NCBI RefSeq assembly: GCF_016807805.1
Contig: NZ_CP063362.1
Location: 5,870,501-5,934,500, forward strand
DNA length: 64,000 nt
Direction: 5' to 3'
Source of the DNA: Xanthobacter dioxanivorans
Lineage (GTDB): Bacteria > Pseudomonadota > Alphaproteobacteria > Rhizobiales > Xanthobacteraceae
Shown here: in pieces, positions 1 through 8,791 of the stretch
Position numbering within the stretch: the stretch's first letter is position 1
Layout of the letters: each line of letters opens with the position of its first letter
Made by a program: the position numbers and the translations under genes
Notes under the pieces: generated by a model
The model's input: the letters and a program-made list of their open reading frames with translations, nothing else
Told to the model about the DNA's origin: nothing
The model's database searches: none

Positions 1-621
1 CATGAGCACAAGCTGCGCGCCCCCCGCCGCCACCGTGGCGAGGGCGATGGCGAAGGCGGCGGCATCGCTCTCCATCAGCCCGTCGAGCAGCAGCACGGCG
101 ATGACCGCAAGCACCGTGAGGTTGGCCACCACCGGCGCCAGCGCCGGCAGGAGCACGCGGTGGGCGCCGTTGGCCACGCCGCCGAAGATGGCGGCGAGCC
201 CCGCCAGCGGCAGGTAGAGCACCGCCACCCGCCCGCACAGCACCGCCACATCGGCCCGCTGCCCGCCCGGCTCGAAACCGGGGGCGAGCAGGCCGATCAC
301 CTGCGGCATGAACGCCGCCGCGAGAAGGGCGAAGGCGAGCAGCGCGCCGGAGAGCAGGAGCAGGGTGGCGCCGGCGAGGCGGCCGGGCGCGTCGGCGCCG
401 TCCGCCTCGGCGCGGACCAGGGCCGGAATGAAGGCGAGGTTGAACGCGCCCTCGGCCAGGAGGCGCCGCGCGAGCAGCGGCAGGGCGAGCGCCGCCACCA
501 GCGCATCCGCGGCAGGACCTGCGCCGAGCACGGCGGCGGTGGCCGCGTCGCGCACGAAGCCGAGCACCCGGGAACCGAGCGTCGCCGCCGAGACGATGGA
601 GGTGCGGGCGAGAAGGGACAT
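1..621 (-). CDS. murJ: MurJ/MviN lipid II flippase, N-terminal part (runs off the window)
   Basis: Reading leftward from the ATG at 621, 207 codons are open to the window edge, so about the first 40 percent of a roughly 520-residue protein is present. MurJ flips lipid II across the inner membrane for peptidoglycan synthesis. The start MSLLARTSIVSAATLGSRVL, followed by GFVRDAATAAVLG and ALPLLARRLLAEGAFNLAFI, is the family's N-terminal signature: first helix, Arg-Asp motif, and the NLF/AFNLAF segment. At least four hydrophobic helices follow. The gene is monocistronic as far as can be seen, 127 bases upstream of the yidD stop. The C-terminus is not visible. Confidence 0.9.
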   Translation of the reverse strand, partial: MSLLARTSIVSAATLGSRVLGFVRDAATAAVLGAGPAADALVAALALPLLARRLLAEGAFNLAFIPALVRAEADGADAPGRLAGATLLLLSGALLAFALLAAAFMPQVIGLLAPGFEPGGQRADVAVLCGRVAVLYLPLAGLAAIFGGVANGAHRVLLPALAPVVANLTVLAVIAVLLLDGLMESDAAAFAIALATVAAGGAQLVLM

Positions 622-748
622 GGGCGGGATCTGGCGGCGAGGGATCTGGACCCAGCCTATGCCCTGCCGTCGCAGCGCTGTCGATGGCCGCGCGGAGTTT
701 GGCGGGAACGCGTCGGCGATGCGGGATCGGGGATCCGCCCCCGCCGCT

Positions 749-1144
749 CTACCCCTCGCCCTCCGGCGCCCCCGGCATGCGCCAGACGCCGTAGCGCCAC
801 GGGCGGAACCACCGCGCATCGGCGGGCAGGCACCGGGGCACGGGGTCGTAGCCGTGCCCGCCCCACGGATGGCAGCGGCAGATGCGCGCCGTGGCCATGA
901 CGCCGCCGGCGAGCGCGCCGTGTCGCATCACCGCCTCCTCGGCATATTCCGAGCAGGTGGGCAGATAGCGGCACTGCCGGCCCATGATGGAGGAGAGGGT
1001 GTAGCGGTAGCCGAGAATGAGAACGCGCAGCGCCTGGCGCGGCAGCCGGCGCGCGCCGGCGATCAGCCCGCCGGCCGCAGCCCCGCCTTGCCCCGCCTCG
1101 CCCCGCCCCGCTTTCTCCCGGTCCGCCGTCTCACGTCCCGCCAT
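749..1144 (-). CDS. yidD: YidD membrane protein insertion efficiency factor
   Basis: This 131-residue protein belongs to the YidD family (DUF37), which helps YidC insert inner-membrane proteins. The core is unmistakable: [20 protein letters not shown], then [12 protein letters not shown] and [15 protein letters not shown], with the conserved Cys residues and the hydrophobic/amphipathic first helix. It is longer than the usual 70-110 residues because of an Ala/Gly-rich N-terminal stretch of about 25 residues, so the true start could lie slightly downstream of 1144. In many alphaproteobacteria yidD sits beside rnpA/yidC; here it sits alone between murJ and an HD hydrolase gene. Confidence 0.92.
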   Translation of the reverse strand: MAGRETADREKAGRGEAGQGGAAAGGLIAGARRLPRQALRVLILGYRYTLSSIMGRQCRYLPTCSEYAEEAVMRHGALAGGVMATARICRCHPWGGHGYDPVPRCLPADARWFRPWRYGVWRMPGAPEGEG

Positions 1145-1277
1145 CGCATTGCACCCTCCATGGGTGCCTCACATTTGCCATGCTCGCCGCCGCAGATGGG
1201 ATTACTCTTCCTTCCATTCAAGGTCGGGGCCGTCGGTCCCGGCGACCCGCGCGGCTCCTCCCTTCCGGAGGTGATCC

Positions 1278-1886
1278 ATGACGCACGCTTTTCCCCCTGC
1301 CCCGTCCGGCGATGCCGGCGCCGGCCCCCTGGCGCTGGTGGTGCGCGCGCTGGCCTTCGCGACGCTGCGCCACACGGACCAGCGGCGCAAGGGCCGGCGC
1401 GCCCAGCCGTACGTGAACCACCTCGCCGAGGTCGCCCTTCTGGTGAGCGAGGCCACCGGCGGCGCCGATGGCGCCCTCGTCGCGGCCGCGCTGCTGCACG
1501 ACGTGGTGGAGGACCAGGCGGTCACCGCCGCGGAGATCGAAGCCACCTTCGGCGCGGACGTCGCCGGCCTCGTCATGGAGGTGACCGACGACAAGGCGCT
1601 GGAGCCCGCCGAGCGCAAGCGGCTGCAGGTGGCGCACGCCCCGCACCTTACCGAGCGGGCGAAGCTGCTCAAGCTGGCGGACAAGACCGCCAACCTGCGC
1701 TCGCTGTCGGAAGATCCGCCCGAGGACTGGGGCGTCACCCGCATGCGCGCCTATGTGGAATGGTCGCGCGCCGTGGTCCAGGGCCTGCGCGGGCGTTCAC
1801 CGGCGCTGGAAGCCGCGTTCGATGCGGCGGCGGAGGAAGCCATGGCCGCCATCGATGCCCGCGTGAGCGCGGAGGCGGCAGGCTGA
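1278..1886 (+). CDS. HD-domain hydrolase, MESH1/SpoT-hydrolase-like
   Basis: This 202-residue protein is a stand-alone HD phosphohydrolase resembling the (p)ppGpp hydrolase domain of RelA/SpoT and the small MESH1-type enzymes. Visible metal-binding pattern: His32 in LRHTDQ, PYVNHLAEV with His48, the HD pair at 74-75 in LLHDVVED with Glu78-Asp79, and Asp135 in KLADKTANL. No synthetase, TGS or ACT domain is present. A good ribosome-binding site (GGAGG) lies just before the ATG at 1278. In vivo substrate is unknown; guanosine tetraphosphate or NADPH are possibilities from family knowledge only. Confidence 0.82.
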   Translation: MTHAFPPAPSGDAGAGPLALVVRALAFATLRHTDQRRKGRRAQPYVNHLAEVALLVSEATGGADGALVAAALLHDVVEDQAVTAAEIEATFGADVAGLVMEVTDDKALEPAERKRLQVAHAPHLTERAKLLKLADKTANLRSLSEDPPEDWGVTRMRAYVEWSRAVVQGLRGRSPALEAAFDAAAEEAMAAIDARVSAEAAG

Positions 1887-1896
1887 GCCCCCTGCT

Positions 1897-2370
1897 CTAC
1901 CCTGCGGCGGCGGCCGGCTCCCCGTCCGCCGCCGCGGCTGCGCGCGCGGCCTCGATCTGCCCGATGGCATCCACCACGGCGTCGAAGGTGAGCATGGTGG
2001 AGGCGTGGCGCGCCTTGTAGTCGCGCACCGGCTCCAGGACCTTCAGGTCCGCCCAGCGCCCCTCCGGCGGCGCGCCGTTCTCGCGGAGCATGCGCCACAT
2101 GGCCTCGCGCACGGCGCGCAATTCGTCCGCCTTCGCGCCGACGACGTGGCGCGCCATGAGCGAGGACGAGGCCTGCCCGAGGGCGCAGGCCCGCACCTCA
2201 TGGGCGAAATCGGTCACCGTGTCCCCGTCCATGGCGAGGTCCACCGTCACGGTGGAGCCGCACAGGCGCGAATGCGCCCGCGCGCTCGCCTGCGGCGCGG
2301 CGAGCCGGCCGATCCGTGGAATGTCGGCGGCGAGGGCGAGGATGCGGGCGTTGTAGACGTCGTTGATCAT
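1897..2370 (-). CDS. NifU/IscU-like iron-sulfur cluster scaffold protein
   Basis: This 157-residue protein starts MINDVYNARILALAADIP and matches the short NifU-like scaffold family common in Hyphomicrobiales. Two expected cluster-ligand cysteines are visible, Cys37 in SRLCGSTVTVDL and Cys62 in VRACALGQASSS. The third ligand of classical IscU is not seen; the equivalent region reads DYKARHASTMLTFDAVVDAI with no Cys. The tail is Ala-rich. The open frame extends far upstream of 2370 but that part is antisense to folE and hisI, so the start at MIND is preferred. It faces the HD hydrolase gene with only 10 bases between stops. Confidence 0.85.
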   Translation of the reverse strand: MINDVYNARILALAADIPRIGRLAAPQASARAHSRLCGSTVTVDLAMDGDTVTDFAHEVRACALGQASSSLMARHVVGAKADELRAVREAMWRMLRENGAPPEGRWADLKVLEPVRDYKARHASTMLTFDAVVDAIGQIEAARAAAAADGEPAAAAG

Positions 2371-2808
2371 GGGCAGCTCCGAACGCCGCCCGAAGGCGAC
2401 GGGATGCTGCGGCGCGGGCCTCTCCCGCGCCGGCTTCACGGTCTTATATAGCGTGGGGAGCAACGGGCGGAAGGGTGCGGGGCACCGCCCCGGCGGGCGA
2501 AGCGGAAATGCGCGCGCGCCCGGCGCATCCCCTCGCCTCCATCGCTCCGCCACAGGGCCGGCCAAACGGTCGCACATGGGCGTCGGAACGGTATCTTCAG
2601 ACCAGCCGCCGGGCGTCGCCCTTGCGAAAACGGCCCCTCGCCCCCATGATGGAACTTGAGCACGATGGTGCGCTCGCGGCAAGGAACGGACGGCAAGGCC
2701 GCCGCCGGCAATCCGGCGGGGCGCGGTTTGAGCGACACCGCGCATGCGCAGCCCGACGACCGGTGACACTCCCGCTTCGTAATGGGTGCGGGTCGAACGG
2801 AGTTGGTG
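2371..2808. other. Intergenic region between the NifU-like gene and folE
   Basis: These 438 bases separate divergent genes and must hold both promoters. An AT-rich TATATA element near 2444-2449, oriented for leftward transcription, is the only obvious promoter-like string. Several frames are open, as is normal at this GC content, but none resembles a protein family. No repeat or RNA gene was recognised. Confidence 0.4.
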
Positions 2809-3600
2809 ATGGACGCGGTGGTGAAATTGTTCAAGGCGCAGGCCGACCACGAGGAGCGCGAGCGCAAGGCCCGCGAGAGCCAGGCCAGCGAAGGCAAGGC
2901 GCGCGACAGCAAGGCGCGCGAGGGGAAAGCCCGCGACGGCAAGGACAGGTCGGACGCCGCCTCGAAGGCGCGCGCCGATGGCGCCCCTGCCGAGCGCAAG
3001 AGCTTTCCTCCGCTCGCCGACGGCACGCCGCGCCCCAGCCGCGAGCAGGCGGAAGCGGCGGTGAAGACGCTGCTGGCCTATATCGGCGAGGACCCCGCCC
3101 GCGAAGGCCTCCTCGACACGCCGAAGCGCGTGGTGAAGGCCTATGACGAGCTGTTCTCGGGCTATGGCGAGGATGCGGACGAACTGCTCGACCGCACCTT
3201 CGGCGAGATCGGGACGTTCGACGATTTCGTGCTGCTGCGCGACATTCCCTTCCACTCCCATTGCGAGCACCACATGGTGCCGTTCGTGGGCAAGGCGCAC
3301 ATCGCCTATTTCCCGGTGGAGCGGGTGGTGGGACTGTCCAAGATCGCGCGGGTGGTGGACATCTTCGCCCGCCGCCTGCAGACGCAGGAGCATCTCACCT
3401 CGCAGATCATCAACGCCCTCGACGAAAGCCTGCGCCCCCGCGGCGTGGCGGTGATGATCGAGGCCGAGCACATGTGCATGTCCATGCGCGGCATCACCAA
3501 GCAGGGCGTCTCCACCCTCACCACCCAGTTCACCGGCGCGTTCCGGGACGACCCGGCCGAGCAGGTGCGCTTCATCACCCTGGTGCGCTCCCGGTCCTGA
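2809..3600 (+). CDS. folE: GTP cyclohydrolase I (FolE)
   Basis: FolE converts GTP to dihydroneopterin triphosphate, the first step to tetrahydrofolate. The catalytic domain begins near residue 68 with the zinc and substrate motifs [20 protein letters not shown] and [17 protein letters not shown] all present, and ends close to the usual length. The chosen ATG at 2809 has GGAG at 2799-2802 six bases upstream; an in-frame ATG at 2782 is possible. Ahead of the domain is an unusual extension of about 60 residues made of repeated Lys-Ala-Arg units (for example [17 protein letters not shown]), encoded by degenerate direct repeats. hisI follows after 81 bases, a pairing known in related genomes. Confidence 0.96.
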   Translation: MDAVVKLFKAQADHEERERKARESQASEGKARDSKAREGKARDGKDRSDAASKARADGAPAERKSFPPLADGTPRPSREQAEAAVKTLLAYIGEDPAREGLLDTPKRVVKAYDELFSGYGEDADELLDRTFGEIGTFDDFVLLRDIPFHSHCEHHMVPFVGKAHIAYFPVERVVGLSKIARVVDIFARRLQTQEHLTSQIINALDESLRPRGVAVMIEAEHMCMSMRGITKQGVSTLTTQFTGAFRDDPAEQVRFITLVRSRS

Positions 3601-3681
3601 AGCCCCGCGCCGCCCAAGCCGGCGCCCTTCAGGCGCCGCTGCGCCCGCATGCGTCCGGACCCCTCCCATGAGCACCGAGAG

Positions 3682-4164
3682 ATGAGCACCGAGGCCTTCT
3701 CCTTCCCCCCTGCCGGCAAGGGCGCGGCGCTGGAAGAGGACACCATCCTCTCCCCCCGCTTCGACGCCGGCGGGCTCGTCACCTGCGTCGCCCAGGACGC
3801 GCAGACCGGCGAGGTGCTGATGCTCGCCCACATGAATGCGGAAGCCCTCGCCCTCACCATGGCCACCGGCGAGGCGCATTATTTCAGCCGCTCCCGCGGC
3901 CGGCTCTGGAAGAAGGGCGAGACCTCCGGCCACACCCAGAAGGTGCTGGAGATGCGCATCGACTGCGACCAGGACGCGGTCGTCATCAAGGTGGAGATGG
4001 GCGGCACGGGCGCGGCCTGCCACACCGGCCGGCGCTCGTGCTTCTACCGCACGGTGCCCGTCGGCGCGGCGCCCTCGGCCGGCACCAGGCTCGCCTTCAC
4101 CGGCGACGCCCCGCGCTTCGACCCCGCCACGGTCTATGGCGGCCAGCACGGCCACGACCATTAG
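3682..4164 (+). CDS. hisI: Phosphoribosyl-AMP cyclohydrolase (HisI)
   Basis: HisI opens the adenine ring of phosphoribosyl-AMP in step 3 of histidine synthesis. The 160-residue protein has the family motifs [21 protein letters not shown] in its middle and the metal-binding DCDQDAVV plus [12 protein letters not shown] with its cysteines. Residues after about 140 form a short His-rich tail ending GGQHGHDH. The start at MSTEAF (3682) fits the family better than the in-frame ATG at 3649. It stands alone, not in a his operon, directly behind folE, so the two nucleotide-ring-opening enzymes may be co-transcribed. Confidence 0.96.
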   Translation: MSTEAFSFPPAGKGAALEEDTILSPRFDAGGLVTCVAQDAQTGEVLMLAHMNAEALALTMATGEAHYFSRSRGRLWKKGETSGHTQKVLEMRIDCDQDAVVIKVEMGGTGAACHTGRRSCFYRTVPVGAAPSAGTRLAFTGDAPRFDPATVYGGQHGHDH

Positions 4165-4379
4165 GGCACGCGCCGGCCAAGCCGACTCGAACGGGCGCGA
4201 CGCGCCCTGACGCGGGGAGATGCGCGCAACATCCCGGCACCGACACGCTTCCGACACCAGAAATTAGTACGAGACGCATAAGGTTCGAGTCCGCGTCGGA
4301 ACCGGCGCGGCCTGGGGGGCATTGGCAGATCGAGTGCCGGAGTCCGGGGCATCCCCCCTGGCGGCATCGGGAGGCGCGC

Positions 4380-5453
4380 ATGTTTCAGTCCCTCCATTGG
4401 CGTTCCGGCCCCTTCGCAGGCCCGCGCCCGGCGACCATCGGGCCCCTCGCCACCGACGGCGAGCCCGGCACCGAGCCGCCCGATCTCGGCACCCCCGCCC
4501 ATCCGGCCACCGGAGGCGAGGATGACGGGCGGCCGGCCATCGGGCTTGCCCTCGGCGGCGGCGCGGCGCGGGGCTTCGCGCATATCGGCGTGCTGAAGGT
4601 GCTGGAGAAGAACCGCATCCGCCCGTCCGTCATCGCCGGCACCTCCATCGGCGCGGTGGTCGGCGGCATCTGGGCGGCAGGCAAGCTCGACATGCTGGAG
4701 GCGTGGGCGCTCAGCCTCACCAAGCGCAACGTGCTCGGGCTTCTCGATTTCGCCCTCGGCGGCGCCGGGCTCATCGGCGGCCGGCGCCTGGTGGAGCTCA
4801 TGCGGCGCGAGGTGGGCGACCTCAGCATCGAGGACCTGCCCCTCGTCTTCGCCGCCATCGCCACCGAGCTCGGCACCGGCCACGAGATCTGGCTGACCCG
4901 CGGCGACTTCGTGGAGGCGATCCGCGCTTCCTATGCCCTGCCCGGCATCTTCACCCCGGTGAAGGTGGGCGGACGCTGGCTGATGGACGGGGCGCTGGTG
5001 AACCCGGTTCCCGTCTCCGCCGCCCGGGCCATGGGCGCGCGCATGGTGATCGCGGTCAACCTGAACGCCGACGTGTTCGGCCGTGGCACCGTCATCCAGG
5101 ACCATGGCGGCGTGGTGGAACGGGTGGCCGAGGTGGCGCTGACGGACAAGAAGGCGGGCATCGCCGGCATGCTGAGCCCGGACCGGCTGCGGCGGCAATT
5201 CTTCGCCGGCGGCCACGTGAGCGACGGGCCGCGCGGCCTGTCCACGGTGATGATCGATGCCTTCAACATCACCCAGGACCGCATCGCCCGCTCGCGCCTC
5301 GCCGGCGACCCGCCGGACCTGATGCTGTCCCCGAAGCTCGGCCGCATCGGCCTGTTCGAGTTCCAGCGGGCGAAGGAGGCCATCGCGGCCGGCATGGAGG
5401 CGGCGGAGCGCGCCCTGGACGATATCCAGGCCGGAATGGTGGCGCTGGGATGA
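4380..5453 (+). CDS. Patatin-like phospholipase
   Basis: This 357-residue protein is a bacterial patatin-like acyl hydrolase using a Ser-Asp dyad. Motifs in order: the oxyanion-hole glycine loop LALGGGAARGFAHIGVLKVL at about 55, the nucleophile elbow GTSIGAVVG (GxSxG) at about 86, and the DGA box LMDGALVNPVP near 204. An unstructured Gly/Pro/Asp-rich stretch of about 50 residues precedes the domain. GGGAGG about five bases before 4380 supports this start; the frame is open further upstream but overlaps hisI. It probably acts on membrane phospholipids at the inner membrane; exact substrate is unknown. Confidence 0.9.
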   Translation: MFQSLHWRSGPFAGPRPATIGPLATDGEPGTEPPDLGTPAHPATGGEDDGRPAIGLALGGGAARGFAHIGVLKVLEKNRIRPSVIAGTSIGAVVGGIWAAGKLDMLEAWALSLTKRNVLGLLDFALGGAGLIGGRRLVELMRREVGDLSIEDLPLVFAAIATELGTGHEIWLTRGDFVEAIRASYALPGIFTPVKVGGRWLMDGALVNPVPVSAARAMGARMVIAVNLNADVFGRGTVIQDHGGVVERVAEVALTDKKAGIAGMLSPDRLRRQFFAGGHVSDGPRGLSTVMIDAFNITQDRIARSRLAGDPPDLMLSPKLGRIGLFEFQRAKEAIAAGMEAAERALDDIQAGMVALG

Positions 5454-5531
5454 GCCCTGCGCCGGAGGGCCTTCCGGCCGGCCCGGGCCGCGGCTAATCT
5501 GCGACGCATTCCCATTCCCGAAAGCACAGAC

Positions 5532-6170
5532 ATGTTCTACGAGCCTGCCAAGCGCAACCACGGCCTGCCCTTCTCGCCCCTGAAGGCCATCGTCGCGCCC
5601 CGGCCCATCGGCTGGATCTCCTCGCTTACGCCCGAGGGGGTGGCCAACCTTGCGCCCTACTCCTTCTTCAACCTGATCTGCGAGTTTCCACCGCTGGTGA
5701 TGTTCTCGTCGGCCGGCCACAAGGACAGCGCCACCAACATCGAGGCGACCGGCGAGTTCGTCTGCAACCTCGCCACCCTCGATCTGATCGACGCGGTGAA
5801 CCTCACCTCCACCCCGGCCCCGCGGGACAAGAGCGAGTTCGAGATCGCCGGGCTCGCCCCCGCCCCCTCGCAGCTGGTGAAGCCGCCGCGGGTCGCCGCC
5901 AGCCCCTGCGCCCTCGAATGCGTCTATGTGGAGACCTTCCGGCCGAAGGGAAAGGACGGGAAGGTCCCCGACCAGCACATGATCATCGGCGAGGTGGTGG
6001 GGGTCTATGTCAACGACGCCGCCATCGTCGACGGCCGGGTCGACATGACGGTCATGAAGTCCCTCGCCCGGTGCGGCTATCTCGACTATTCGGCGGTCGA
6101 CCGGCTGATGGAGCGCGAGCGCCCGCCCGGCGGCGGCATGGACCTGAAGGCACGCGCCCCGGCGGTCTGA
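5532..6170 (+). CDS. Flavin reductase-like domain protein
   Basis: This 212-residue protein matches the flavin-reductase-like (FMN-binding split barrel) family. The start motif PFSPLKAIVAPRPIGWISSL and later NLAPYSFFNLICEFPPLVMFS are typical, as is GEFVCNLAT. Family members bind FMN and either supply reduced flavin or carry out small reductions. There is no obvious monooxygenase partner next door: the patatin gene precedes it by 78 bases and the convergent AlgX-like gene follows after 19 bases. A specific substrate cannot be assigned. Confidence 0.88.
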   Translation: MFYEPAKRNHGLPFSPLKAIVAPRPIGWISSLTPEGVANLAPYSFFNLICEFPPLVMFSSAGHKDSATNIEATGEFVCNLATLDLIDAVNLTSTPAPRDKSEFEIAGLAPAPSQLVKPPRVAASPCALECVYVETFRPKGKDGKVPDQHMIIGEVVGVYVNDAAIVDGRVDMTVMKSLARCGYLDYSAVDRLMERERPPGGGMDLKARAPAV

Positions 6171-6189
6171 GGGTGCGCGGGGGCCGGCC

Positions 6190-7311
6190 TCAGCCCGCCC
6201 CCGGCGCCGGCGGCCAGTCGGTCGGCTCGCCCCGGCAGGGCATGGCCCGCTCGGTGGGGACATAGATGAGGATGTCCGGACGGAAGCGCTCCACCGCCCC
6301 CATGTCGAAGCGACAATAGCGGTGGTGCATCCAGGCATAGGCCGAGGCCTGCGACACGCCCAGGCCCTGCCATGAGCCCTGGCTGAAGCTGTCGCCGATC
6401 ACCATGATGCGCGGGCCGGGATGGCCGGTATCGATGGCATAGGGCACGAACGGGTCGTTCGCCGGCACCGGCTTCACGATGCCGGGAATGAGGTTCGGGT
6501 TCCGCGGCTTGACCATGGGCCCCTTGGGCGGGAACTGCACGTCCGGCGGGTTGGGCACCCGCGCGCCGGTGGCCCGCAGCAGGTCGCCGGTGAGGCGTGG
6601 CTCGGGCGGGCCGAGGGCGTCCTGCGGCTTCACCTCCAGGTCCGGCCGGCCGGCCGCCGCCATGGCCGCGTTGAAGCCGAGCAGCATGCCGCGCTGGTTC
6701 CAGTGCGTGTCGTAGCGCCAGTGGACCGGGCCGTCCTTCTTCGCCGCGGCGAGGATGGGGCGCATGTCCACGAAGGTGATGCCCGCCGCCTTCATCTGCC
6801 GGGCCACCAGGTCGTATTCGGTCGGCTCCTTCTTCAGCCGCCGGGCATAGGCCGGCAGGTACTCGAAATTCGTGGTGTGCCCGTTGGGCGGCACCAGGAC
6901 CACGAACCGCCCGCCATGGGCCTTCATGTAGGCGTCCATGCGCGCGGCGAAGGCGACGAAGCCGCTGACCGCCTCCGGTCGCACCAATTGGCCGAGGGAC
7001 TGCTCGAGCGCGTGCTCGTCCTTGAGGAACAGGGCGCCGTGCTCGCCCTTCAAGGCGAGGTCGCCCTGGGTGTCGCCCAGGAAGCGCACATAGGAGCGGT
7101 GCGCGGCGAGGACCGCGCCGCGGAAGCCGAAGGCGTTGTTGATGTAGGGATCGGCGCGCCTGGCGGCCTCCTCCCACCAGCGCCCCTCCGGCTCCAGCAC
7201 CGTCCGCAGCGGCGCCGGCACGTCGGGGGCGACGAGGCCGATGGTGGGCAGGAGGAGGATGGCCACGAAGATGGCAGCCCACCAGCGCCGGAAGGACATG
7301 AGAAGCGGCAT
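6190..7311 (-). CDS. AlgX/AlgJ-like SGNH O-acetyltransferase, periplasmic
   Basis: This 373-residue protein has an N-terminal membrane anchor (about residues 8-28, WWAAIFVAILLLPTIGLV) and the SGNH-type catalytic signature of AlgJ/AlgX/DltD-like proteins: YDTHWNQRG (Asp-His of the triad) and MVIGDSFSQGS (nucleophile Ser in GDSFS). It likely transfers acetyl groups in the periplasm to an exopolysaccharide. It lies 10 bases downstream of the MBOAT gene, an arrangement typical of polysaccharide acetylation modules. No alginate or cellulose synthase genes are near, so the acceptor polymer is unknown. Confidence 0.88.
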   Translation of the reverse strand: MPLLMSFRRWWAAIFVAILLLPTIGLVAPDVPAPLRTVLEPEGRWWEEAARRADPYINNAFGFRGAVLAAHRSYVRFLGDTQGDLALKGEHGALFLKDEHALEQSLGQLVRPEAVSGFVAFAARMDAYMKAHGGRFVVLVPPNGHTTNFEYLPAYARRLKKEPTEYDLVARQMKAAGITFVDMRPILAAAKKDGPVHWRYDTHWNQRGMLLGFNAAMAAAGRPDLEVKPQDALGPPEPRLTGDLLRATGARVPNPPDVQFPPKGPMVKPRNPNLIPGIVKPVPANDPFVPYAIDTGHPGPRIMVIGDSFSQGSWQGLGVSQASAYAWMHHRYCRFDMGAVERFRPDILIYVPTERAMPCRGEPTDWPPAPGAG

Positions 7312-7321
7312 CGCCCCCTCC

Positions 7322-8740
7322 TCAGAACCGGAAATAGAGGAACGGCGAATAGGTCGCCGCTCCCACCGAAAGCACGCAGAGCACGAACAGGCCCCACACC
7401 ACCAGCGTATCCGTCGCGCCGAAGATGGCGAGCCTCACCCGCGGCGCGAGCGCGCGCCCGCGTGGCCGGGGCAGGCCGAACATGGCGAGCGGCCAGGCCA
7501 GCACCATGATGGCGATGGTGACCGGCTTCAGCTCGACTTCCAGCTGGGCCGACAGGTAGCCCGCCCCGTTGAGCCCGGCCAGCCCCTGGAACAGCTCGAA
7601 CGCGGCGGGCAGGCTGTCGGCGCGGAACCAGACCCAGCCGGAAAGCACCACCAGCAGCACGTAGGCGTGGGACAGGATGCGCGGCGCCCGCTTCAGCGCC
7701 GCGCCGAAGCCGGTGCGCTCCAGCACCAGGAAGGTGCCGTGATGGACGCCCCAGATGACGAAGGTCCAGCTCGCCCCGTGCCACAGGCCGCAGAGCAGGA
7801 ACACGCTCCACAGGTTCATCGCCGTGTGCAGGTGGCCGTGCCGGTTGCCGCCGAGGGGGATGTAGACATAGTCGCGGAACCAGCTCGACAGGCTCATGTG
7901 CCAGCGCCGCCAGAAGTCGGTGATGGACCGCGCGCCATAGGGCAGGTTGAAGTTGCGCGGGAACTTCAGCCCCATGGCGATGGCGAGGCCGATGGCCATG
8001 TTGGAATAGCCGCCGAAGTCGAAATAGATCTGCAGCGCGTAGGCGGTGACGCCGACCCACGCCTCGCCGAGATTGGGCGCCTGGGTGTTGTCGAACACCG
8101 CCGCGACGATGGGTGCCACCTCGTCGGCGATCAGCACCTTCCACGACAGGCCGATGATGAAGATGCGCAGGCCCGCCGAGACGCGCCCGAGCGTGGTGCG
8201 CCGCGCGCGGATGCGCCGGGCGATGGTGGAGTAGCGCACGATCGGCCCCGCCACCAGTTGCGGGAACATGGTGATGTAGACCGCGATCTCCTCGAACCGC
8301 CCGTTGGCCGCGGCTTTGCGCCGGTAGACGTCGACCAGGTAGGAGATGGCGTGGAAGGTGAAAAAGGAGATGCCCAGCGGCAGCGCCGGATGCACCACCG
8401 GCAGCTTCAGCCCCGCGGGGGCGAGCAGCAGGTTGAGGTTCTCGGCGAGGAAGCCGGCATATTTGAAGGCGATGAGGCCGCAAAGGTTCGCCGCCACCGC
8501 CAGCCCGAGCGCCCTGAGCCGCCAGCGTTCGCTGCGGCCATCGATGAACAGCGCGAAGAGGTAGTTGGCGACGATGGAGACGGCCAGAACCGCGACGTTG
8601 GCGAGCCCGCCCCAGGCATAGAAGACGAGGGAGAAGGCGAGCAGGACCAGGTTCCGCGCCCGCACGCCCGGCGTCGCGAAGTAGCACAGCAGGAAGGCCG
8701 GCAGGAAATAGAAGAGGAAGGTGACGGAGGAAAAGACCAT
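7322..8740 (-). CDS. MBOAT-family O-acyltransferase (AlgI-like)
   Basis: This 472-residue polytopic membrane protein is an AlgI-type acyltransferase that passes acetyl groups from the cytoplasm across the membrane. Family blocks are clear: an N-terminal FLFYFLPAFLLCYF helix, FFTFHAISYLVDVYRRK, FPQLVAGPIVRY, FRDYVYIPLGGNRHG, and the catalytic His region LLCGLWHGASWTFVIWGVHHG near residues 315-335. About ten hydrophobic segments are seen. It is the first gene of a two-gene leftward unit with the AlgX-like gene, so the two proteins likely work as donor transporter and periplasmic transferase. Confidence 0.93.
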   Translation of the reverse strand: MVFSSVTFLFYFLPAFLLCYFATPGVRARNLVLLAFSLVFYAWGGLANVAVLAVSIVANYLFALFIDGRSERWRLRALGLAVAANLCGLIAFKYAGFLAENLNLLLAPAGLKLPVVHPALPLGISFFTFHAISYLVDVYRRKAAANGRFEEIAVYITMFPQLVAGPIVRYSTIARRIRARRTTLGRVSAGLRIFIIGLSWKVLIADEVAPIVAAVFDNTQAPNLGEAWVGVTAYALQIYFDFGGYSNMAIGLAIAMGLKFPRNFNLPYGARSITDFWRRWHMSLSSWFRDYVYIPLGGNRHGHLHTAMNLWSVFLLCGLWHGASWTFVIWGVHHGTFLVLERTGFGAALKRAPRILSHAYVLLVVLSGWVWFRADSLPAAFELFQGLAGLNGAGYLSAQLEVELKPVTIAIMVLAWPLAMFGLPRPRGRALAPRVRLAIFGATDTLVVWGLFVLCVLSVGAATYSPFLYFRF

Positions 8741-8791
8741 GGAATGCCGTGAACCGGATCGCCCCTCTCAGCGCCGACGCGCAACGCGCCT

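Noticed and set aside
1897..4257. A 786-codon leftward open frame continuing upstream from the NifU-like gene
   Set aside because: Only the first-transcribed-last 157 codons match a protein family. The rest is antisense to folE and hisI and reads as low-complexity His/Arg/Ala sequence, as expected for a shadow frame at high GC.
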